Notes under the pieces: model-generated
Seen by the model: only the letters and a program-made list of their open reading frames with translations
Database searches by the model: none
Told to the model about the DNA's origin: nothing
Assembly (NCBI RefSeq): GCF_031143425.1
Contig: NC_090442.1
Location: 423,167,776-423,231,775 of the forward strand
Direction: 5' to 3'
From: Pleurodeles waltl
Lineage: Eukaryota > Chordata > Amphibia > Caudata > Salamandridae
Length of the DNA stretch: 64,000 nucleotides
Shown: positions 48,501-57,500 of the stretch, piece by piece
How positions within the stretch are numbered: the stretch's first letter is position 1
Layout of the letters: the number at the start of each line of letters is the position of its first letter
Made by a program: the position numbers and the translations under genes

Positions 48501-51500
48501 ATTAGCATTAGGTTAAAAGGTAATATGAGGTAAGTGTTGAATCTGGCCCTTTCTCCAGACCACCCCCCACCCCCCCCAGATGTTTGCCCTAATTTGCCTT
48601 CATTTGCTGAACCTATTTTTTGTTGGCTTGTAGGACTCTGTGCACTTTTCTCTGCTTATATATGTATATAAGTATAGCGTTTGTTCTCTCTCTTTTAAAC
48701 ATGTTTAAATTGGCCTACAGCTAATTGGAACATTTATTGTACTTGTAAGTCCCTAGTATATGGCACTACATATACCCAGGGTCTGTAAATTAAATGATAA
48801 CACTGGGCTGAAGCACTCATTGTGCCACCCACTAAATTAGCACTGTAAAAAATATTTTAGTCCTGCCTCTGCAGCCTGTGTGTGCAGTTTTAAACTGCCT
48901 TTTTGGCTTGACAAAATAAACCTTTTGCCAGGCTTACAACTTCCTTTTTTATATTTATAAGTCACTGCTAAAGTAGGCCCTAAAGGCTCATAGGCCAGGG
49001 TGCATTCTTTTTTTAAAATGAAGACATGCACATACGTTTTACATGTCCTAGCAATGAAAACCTCCTAAAGTAATGTTTTACTGTTCTAAGGCGTTTCCCT
49101 CTCATTGACTAACACTGGTTACCTTACTACATTTAGAAAGTGTTAACTTCCAACTGGGGCAGATAGAAATATGTTATTTAGACACAAATTCATTGGAATT
49201 TAAAATCGTTTTTAAGGGTAAAGTTGGACTCTAATATACAATTCTGAAAATGACACTTTTAGAAAGTTGGAATTTTCTTGTCCACACCAACAGTGCCTTT
49301 CTGCCAGTATCCTGGGTCACATGACTGTAAAGGGCTCCGCTGTTGGGGTTTGTGTATTACTTCTAGACAGTGAGGCAAAGGGGGCTTATATGTGAACAGG
49401 ATGGGCTATCCTGACAAGAAGGCTGGGGAAGGGCTGTACCCAGCCTCATTTATACTTCAAAGGGCTTTGTCTACGGCACAAACATAGGAACCTGACACCA
49501 GGCCTGTCCTGCCCTTTGTCACACAAGACAGTTTAGATACTGGACCAGGGGAAAGGGAAGAACTGACCAGGACCAGTTTTTGGGGGTAGATCGAAGAGTT
49601 CCCCCACATGAAGTTTGGCACCAGATATAAAAGTAGGACCCTCATCAGAACATTCCTGGACCTGTGGAAGATTCAGAGGAAGGACTTCTGTGCTGCAAGA
49701 AGGACTGCCCTGCTGCTTGGACTGCCTTGCTGTCTGAAGAAGAAAGTTTGAGCCTGTGTGCCTTGATAACCCAAGTTAACCAGAGTGACTCCAAGGGTAA
49801 GTTGTCTGACATCCAGTGTGAGCTACAAGCACACAACAAGCTTCCAGAGGACTCCCTATAAATTCTCAGCTGACTAGTTGCAACAGGACCTGCCTGATCC
49901 CTGCTGCTGGCCTCTGCTGGAGTGAGTCAAGAGGTGCCCTCCACCCAGGTCTTGGACCCCTAGCTGGTATCAGTGAGAGCTGCTCTGTTAAAAATGGGGT
50001 CTTTAATTGGCAGTTGGTTTTCAACCTGTTCAAGTAGAGACCCTCACTCTAGTCAGGATAAGGGAGATACCCGCACAGATAACCCCTGCTCACCCCATTC
50101 GTAGCTTGGCATGGGCATCAGACTTATCTCAGAAGCAATGTGTAAAGCAGTTGCACATAACACAAAGTAATAAGTGAAAACACTACAAAAGGCACCACAC
50201 CGGCTTTAGAAAAATAGCCAACATTTATTTATATAAAACAAGACCAAATACGATAAAAATCCAACAAACAGTAAGGAATATATCAATTCTGCAAAAGTTA
50301 CTTAAAAAGACAGTTCCTTGAAGTCGATAGCTCCATCTAGGGCTAGCACGGCGTCGTGATCAACAAAACAAACAGCTCAGGCTGGCCACGGCATGGCCGG
50401 CTAGCTATGGTGTCAGGAACACCTGCAAACAGTACCTTTGGAATTGCAGGGCGTTGTGATCCTCGCGATGATATTCAGAGAACAGCGTCGCTGGTGTTGT
50501 GGTGTCAGTTCCGGAAGCCGGTGCAGGGGTCTTTGGGCCCTTGAAGTCACATGCATTGCAGATCAAACTCTGGGCTGATGAAGTCAGAAGCGCTTGTGTG
50601 GATGGCGTCAGGGCTGTCGTGTGAAGCGGGACGATGCGATGTGCGGTGTCACCAGGTCACAGTGCAGGCAGCTGCATTATTGTTGCTGAAGCGCTGTCTT
50701 CAGTAGGCCTAAGTCAGCGGTAAGGTGCGGGACGGGCTCAATGTGGAGTCCACGGGTTGTGGTGCAGACAGGGACACCTGGTGACAACACTGGAGTCGAT
50801 GGTGCTGGCATCGGTGGACCGGGGCTGTGGTGCGAGATGGGACAGTGCTTCGTGTACCTCAGGAGCGGTGTCCACAGGCCACTGTGCAGGCAGGGCGCCG
50901 GTGTCAGCAGGAGCGTCGTTGTCGGGGATGCCAAGGCTGCGGTGTGAGCAAGACGATGCCAGATTGCAGGGCCCACAGGCCACGGTGCAAGCAGCGGCTC
51001 TGTGGCAGCGGCTGTGAGACCAGGGTTGCGGTATGAAGCAGGGCGGTGCGGCTCAGTGCAGCGTCAGCAGGTCACAGTGCAGCCCAGCGGTGTCCTTGGC
51101 GGCGTCACAGTGGTTTTTCTTCCTAAACAGCACAAAACACACAGTTCCCAGTGCTGTAGGCAGATGAAATTTAAGTTTTTGGTGTCCCTGAGACTTCCAA
51201 CAGGAGGCAAGCTCTACTCCAAGCTCTTGGAGAACTTTCTCAAGCAGGATACATAGCAAAGTTCACCCTTTGCTCTCTTTTAAGGCAGAAGCAGCAACTG
51301 CAAGCCATCCCAGCAAAGTACACACAGCAAAGGGGCAGTAGTCTTCCTCCAGCTCTTCAGCTCTTCTCCTTGGTAGAGGTTCCTCTTGATCCAGAAAGGT
51401 TCTAAAAGTCTGGGGTTTTAGGTCCACTACTTATACCCCTTTCAGCCTTTGAAGTAGGCAAGCTTCAAGGAAAGTCCCTGTTGTTGACAAGGTCCTGCCT

Positions 51501-54500
51501 TGCCCAGGCGTGGCCCTAGACATGCACCAGGGGTTCAGAGACTGCACTGTGTGAGGGCAGGCACAGCCCTTTCAGGTGTAAGTGACCACTCCTCCCTCCA
51601 CTCTAGCCCGGATGGCCCATCAGGATATGCAGGCTACACCTCAGCTCCCTCTGTGCCACTGTCTAGAGGAAATTCACAGCAGCCCCACTGCCAGTCTGAC
51701 CCAGATCTGGAATACACAAACAGGCTGAGGCACAGAATGGTTTAAGCAAGAAAATGCTCACTTTCTAAAAGTGGCATTTTCAAACTAACAATCTGAAAAA
51801 CAACTTCACTAAAAGATGTATTTTTAAATTGTGAGTTCAGAGACCCCAAACTCCACATTTGCATCTGCTCTCCAAGGGAGTCTGCACATTAAGAATATTT
51901 AAAGGCAGCCCCCATGTTAACCTATGAGAGATAGGCCTTGCAACAGTGAAAAACGAATTTGGCGGTATTTCACTGTTAGGACAGGTAAACCACATTGGTA
52001 CATGTCCCACCTTTAACATACACTGCACCCTGCCCATGGGGCTACCTAGGGCCTACCTTAGGGGTGCCTTACATGTATAAAAAGGGAAGGTTTAGGCCTG
52101 GCAAGTGGGTACACTTGCCAAGTCGAACTGGCAATTTAAAACTGCACACACAGACATTGCAGTGGCAGGTGTGAGACATGTTCACAGGGCTACTCATGTG
52201 GGTGGCACAATCAGTGCTGCAGGCCCACTAGTAGCATTTGATTTACAGGCTGTGGGCACCCCTGTGCACTTTTCTAGGGATTTACCAGTAAGTCAAATAT
52301 GCAAATCATGGATAAACCAATCGCAATACAATTTTTGTAGGGAGCACTTGCACCTTAGCACTGATCAGCAGTGGTAAGGTGCGCAGAGACAATAAACCGA
52401 CAAAAACAGATCTGACAAAATAGGAGGAAGAGGCAAAACGTTTGGGCATAACCCTGCAAAAAGGGCCATTTCAAACATCCTCCATACGAAAAAGGTGAAA
52501 ATCCTGACTGTTAGGCTCTTTGTGACCATGAATAGGCCCATTCATGCCGGAACCCTGCCAACAAGAAACTCGGTGAGTCATTTTCTTTGTGCCAACAGCA
52601 ACCATATGCAATGATCAACTAACACAAAGCTCCAGTGATGATGAGCTCTTTATGCTGCAGTGACAACCATCTGCAGTGCTCGACCCACCTCTTCACAACC
52701 AAAAGCCTTTTCCTCTCGTCTCCAATTCAAACTGAACCCTTCATGCTGGGTTTAAGATGGTAACTCATCAACAGGACTAACCTGGTCCCTGAATCTGACC
52801 ACACGCTCCATCACTGTTGGCCTGAACTTGTGACTGTCTCCTGGTCTAATGTGACCGGTTTACTGCGAGTGATGATTTATGTTGATTGCTGCTATTTTCA
52901 ATACAAGCTTTAAAATTCAATATCTCCGATTCTACTACTTTGATTTTTGTCGATTTTGTATCATTTTATTTGAGTTTACTCTATTTTTCTAGATTGGTTT
53001 GGGATTTTTCTTGTGTTGTATGTTCACTTTATTTTTGTTTATGGTCTGCATAAATGCCCTACATATTTCCTTTAAATTAAGCCTAACTGCTTTGTGACAG
53101 GCTACCAGAGTAACAAACACAGGTTAATATAGTGACTTGTTGTGGTTCACCCTGACTAGGACTGTGGTTGTTGCTTGAGTGGAGCTTCCACCCATTTAAA
53201 CCAATAACCCAATTTCTTACACTGGAGTTACCTGATGGGATGCAGTACTTGTGCTGGTGCAGTGCACTCACAGATTTGTGCAAAACCAATAATCCCATAA
53301 ATATAATCTGAGATCAGATTTGACTTTTAAATTCTCCTTGATTGGCTACGTTTTTTTCAAATTCTGTTCCTGTCTCACATTTGAGCACCTGTGACTCTAA
53401 CTTGAAAAGATGGAGTTGGATCACGACAACCTTGACAACTACAGTATGGCAGACCTGAAAAGGTTTCACAGGGAAAAGGAGCTAAAGCTGACCAATTGCT
53501 CCTTAAAGGTTGAGTAGCCCTCCGAGCTTGGGAGGAGGTCTGCAGGATGCAAGCTACAGCACAGAAATTGGATGATGATCATGAGAAAGAAGAGGATAAA
53601 ATGGAGGAAGAGAAAGAAGAGAATGACCTCGCAGCACCTTCAGCCCCTGCCAGTGGCTCTACAATCAGAGGAGAGAGGGAGATTCACAGGAGTGAGATCC
53701 CCTGTTGGGAAAGAGAGAGACAGAGAGAATGAAGGAATGAGTGGTGGATTCAGTGTGAGTAGAGTGATGAGAGATGGGAAGAAGTGTGTAGATTGTTTTT
53801 TCAGTCCAAAATGGATTGAGGCTTAGTTCAGCCAAGACAGAAATTGTGATTTTGTGATTTATGGATCATCTGAGAACGAACCCAGGTGAGCTTATCTTTC
53901 AATGATATATGAGGTTAGAATACTTTGTGCGTTTAATGCGTGCTCTTCATCTGCAGTGTAAGGGGGTAGTCTCAGCTGCAGCTGTGACCAAGTGACCAGG
54001 TGAGGTTATTATCCCCTCTGGATGCTCTGAAGCTGAGCTTCCGGTTGCACACTCCGGATCTGCACATGCTGGTCCATGCCATTGGATCAGTGCATTCCAA
54101 TTATGGTTACGACCAAATCCAGAACTCTTACGTTCATTGGTGTTGAAGCTAAAGGCAAAATCTTCCACCCTGAGGAAAGTATGGCTGTATAGATGTTGAC
54201 GTGTGTCTTTCCCTTCAGTAACCCTACATGAATGGCTCTTTCAGAACCAGTGGAGCTGGCTGATTTTAAATGAGACCGCAGTGGAGGGTTGGAAGTGTCA
54301 TGAACGTACAAGGAGATATAGATAGACGTAGTGTCCATGAAGGAGAGAGTGGCTAGCAAGGGTGTCTAATGTGAGTGAAATAAGCTGAGCAGATCGTGTC
54401 CTACAGTGTGTGGAAGTAGTGTAGTAGGATGGCTGTATCGACTGTGTGATCTTGGGCACCTGGTGTACAGTATGAACAGCATGTGTGCTACATATGAGGG

Positions 54501-57500
54501 TTGTGAGGAGGATGGGAGGTGGAAGCATGGAGTCTGTGGGGACAGGCGAGGAAACACTGATGAGGCATCTCATGTGAAGGATAGGAATGGAGTGTGCTGC
54601 GTCAGAGTGCTGAGTGAAGAGTGTGATGGTGTGTGTTCTGGTGTGACGTATGACAGTAGGTTGAATGACTGGTGGAGAGACAGGGTGTGTGGCGTAGATG
54701 GGACGATACAGTGACCCAGTCTGCTGGCTCTGGAAAGAGGGTTGTAAAAAGGGGGACAAGTGTATGAGGAAGGGAGGTTTACAGATATGCTGAAGTGAGT
54801 CGAGACGAAGAATTTAATATTTTGTGTAGTGAGGGGCGGTTGTGATACTGTGCATTGTTTGGGAGGATAGTGTTCATGTGATATTTGTTCTTTGTGTGGA
54901 AGTGGATGAAAGAGAGATTGTGTGTAGTTTTAAGAGGGGGAGTTGTGGTGGAATGGTTGTGTTGATTTTGTTTCGGGCAGATTAGACTATGCAGTGTGTG
55001 TGTATGTGTGTGTGTGTGTGTGTGTGTGTAAGGCTTACATTTGAATATGGAGAACTTAGGGTGGGAGGCATGAGGGGCGGTGTACAGTGTGTGTAGTTTG
55101 TTAGGTTGTTAAGATTGGGCTGTAGCTGCAATGTGGTGTATGTGGGAAGGGAGACTAACAGGGAACAAGTGCTTGGGGAAGCTTCATATTTTGGTTTGTT
55201 GCTCGTACTGCATAATGGAGTGGGTGACGTTGAGGCAAGTATGGAGTGGATGAATGTTGGCGGGTATGAATGGGTGGAGGGGTGAAGATTGGACCTTGTG
55301 CAGTGGCAAGGAAACTAAACTACATTTCAAATTTAGTTATTTTAATATACATCTTTAACATAAATCCTGAACAGCAATATTGATTTATATTTTATTCATC
55401 CGCCCGTAGACTCATCTTTAACTATGAATTTCGTAGAGGACACGATGGTGTGGGTGATATTCCAATGTCTCTTTATCCTACACTTATGCATCCAACCACA
55501 TGTACACCTTTCTAACCAATGATTGACGGTTCGCGGTAGAAAAACTAGCCACCGTTACCGCTTGGGCAAGTGTTTATTCTGTTAAAATGAATAGACTGGT
55601 AACCGAGACATCTCATAAAAAGTGTTCTGTACACTCCGGTGTGCAGTGCCTTTGACCACACCTGCAGGGAGCTGTATACCGCGGGTTGGTGTAAAATATT
55701 CTGTTTATGTAAAAGCATGTTTGCTTTGACGTGAAAGGAAGAAAACGGATAGTTGACAAAGAGATGCAGAATGTCCCTGCCTTGCAGTATCGCTCGAGTA
55801 CCTATTGGGCTGTGAGCACAGCTGAAGAGCAGAGGCAGAGCAATCCGTCTGAACTTTCTCCAGGAGACCCTGTGCCTCCCAGAGCCGCCTGCAGCTGCTG
55901 TCCAGCACATAGTGCGCCTCTGTCTGCCTGCCTCGGCCTCTGCTGTGAGGAGCACCGGGCGCGAGGCGGCGCAGCTCACGTCCCGCCCAAACCCTCGTTA
56001 CTTTCCAGCACTAAAGAACCTCGGTCGCAGCGGGCTACGGGACGCAGCGTGAGGGCAAGGAGCGCGCCCACCGAAGTGCACTTTAAAAATACAAGTCTAA
56101 CTCCTTGGCCACATATCTTCCCGCTCAGGGGATATATAGTCGTCACAAATGTCATCAGGTTGCATGATGTACAGCTTTCTCTGAAGTCATTATTAATAAC
56201 CTGTCACGTTTGTTTCCCTTCATTAATTCAGAGGCGGTTATGTCGAGCCAGGCGTCGCCCACTATGGAAACAAAACACATGTGCACCCTGTCTGGGCGCT
56301 GGGTGCGTCACAGGGCGGCTGGCAGTGTGGGGGTGTCTGTAGGAAAGTGAGGTGATGGGGGGGGGGGGAGTTCTGGCTGAGGAAGGTAGTAATGCACAGG
56401 CTCACCATTGATTTCGTCTTGGGATTTGGGTGATCTTTTGCCACGTTTCTTGAAGAAGCTGGATGCGTCAGACTCCTTCATGAAGATCCTCTTCTTCAGA
56501 CCTGGAAGGGGGAGAAGGATTAGTGAAGCGAGGGGCTGCGGGGCACAGGGGGTGTGTGGGGGGGGGGGGGGGGGGGGGAGGGGTGTTGACTGCGTGGTCA
56601 CAGGGGTTCAGGACGGCGGTCGCCACTTACTTTCTTTTTCCTCCGGACCGGCAGCTCTCGGGGACCGGACAGCCGCGCCTTCCCCTTCCCGGAGAACTGG
56701 AGAGAGGGAGAGAGTACAGCGCACTTAGATTAAATATGGTTTTAATGTCTCTCCACAGCCTCGCCCTAATACTGTATATTTAGTGCTGCTGCATCTGATA
56801 AAATGGCTATATTCTGAAGATCTGTTCCTCATACTGTCTTCGGCCAGGCCACAGAGCTTTGCCAGGCTAGGAAAGGCTGTGGAGTGTAACATCTATACAG
56901 AACTCCCTCCAAAGGTCGTAGCTTCGAAGCGCTGTGACCAGGTCTCACTATTATCACATCTCATTTCTATTGAGTCTTTGTTTCAGACACGGAAGGGGAA
57001 AAGCTGAGAGAACCTGTTGTGCCTTGAACCTGTTATGCCTTAGCTACAGACTGGACTCAGCAGCATGCACGTAGCCCAACAAGCTATCATGTCAACTTGT
57101 ATGTATATAATAGATCCACCGAGGCTAAAGCGACGCATTCCTCATTACAAGTACTCCAAACTAACGCACGCACACACAGGCACATCCACACACACGCACA
57201 CCCACACACAGTAAAACAACATAAATTAACCTATTTTTCTGTTTCGATAAATATGATATCCCATGTGCGTACTGACCTTGACGGTGATTTTCCTTTGATG
57301 CCCTGATATTGTGCAGCGAATAGTTTGTTTCTGAATTTAAGATTCCTTTAATATCAATATATGCAGGTCCCCATATTCAATGTGTGTTGAACTTACCAAT
57401 ACAGTAATATGAACTTGACCCCGACGGAAACTCCAGCTAAAGTGCAAGAGGGAAGGGAGCACAGCACACGAATGGACCGTTTTGGTGAAAATAACACGAA

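Larger units (their letters stand above)
36304..56405 (-). other. UCMA intron 3, about 20.1 kb, transposon-rich
   Basis: This intron separates the furin-site exon from the Gla-region exon. It begins with GTGAGCC and ends with TTGTAG. Its contents are annotated separately: an LTR-like block, LINE pieces, a piggyBac-like composite with a satellite-like array, and nested LTR elements. Its size is typical of the inflated introns of salamanders. Confidence 0.85.

Noticed and set aside
50356..51036. ORFs in a GC-rich region at 50.3-51.1 kb
   Set aside because: They lie within the solo LTR and change frame constantly; they correspond to the GC-rich LTR middle.
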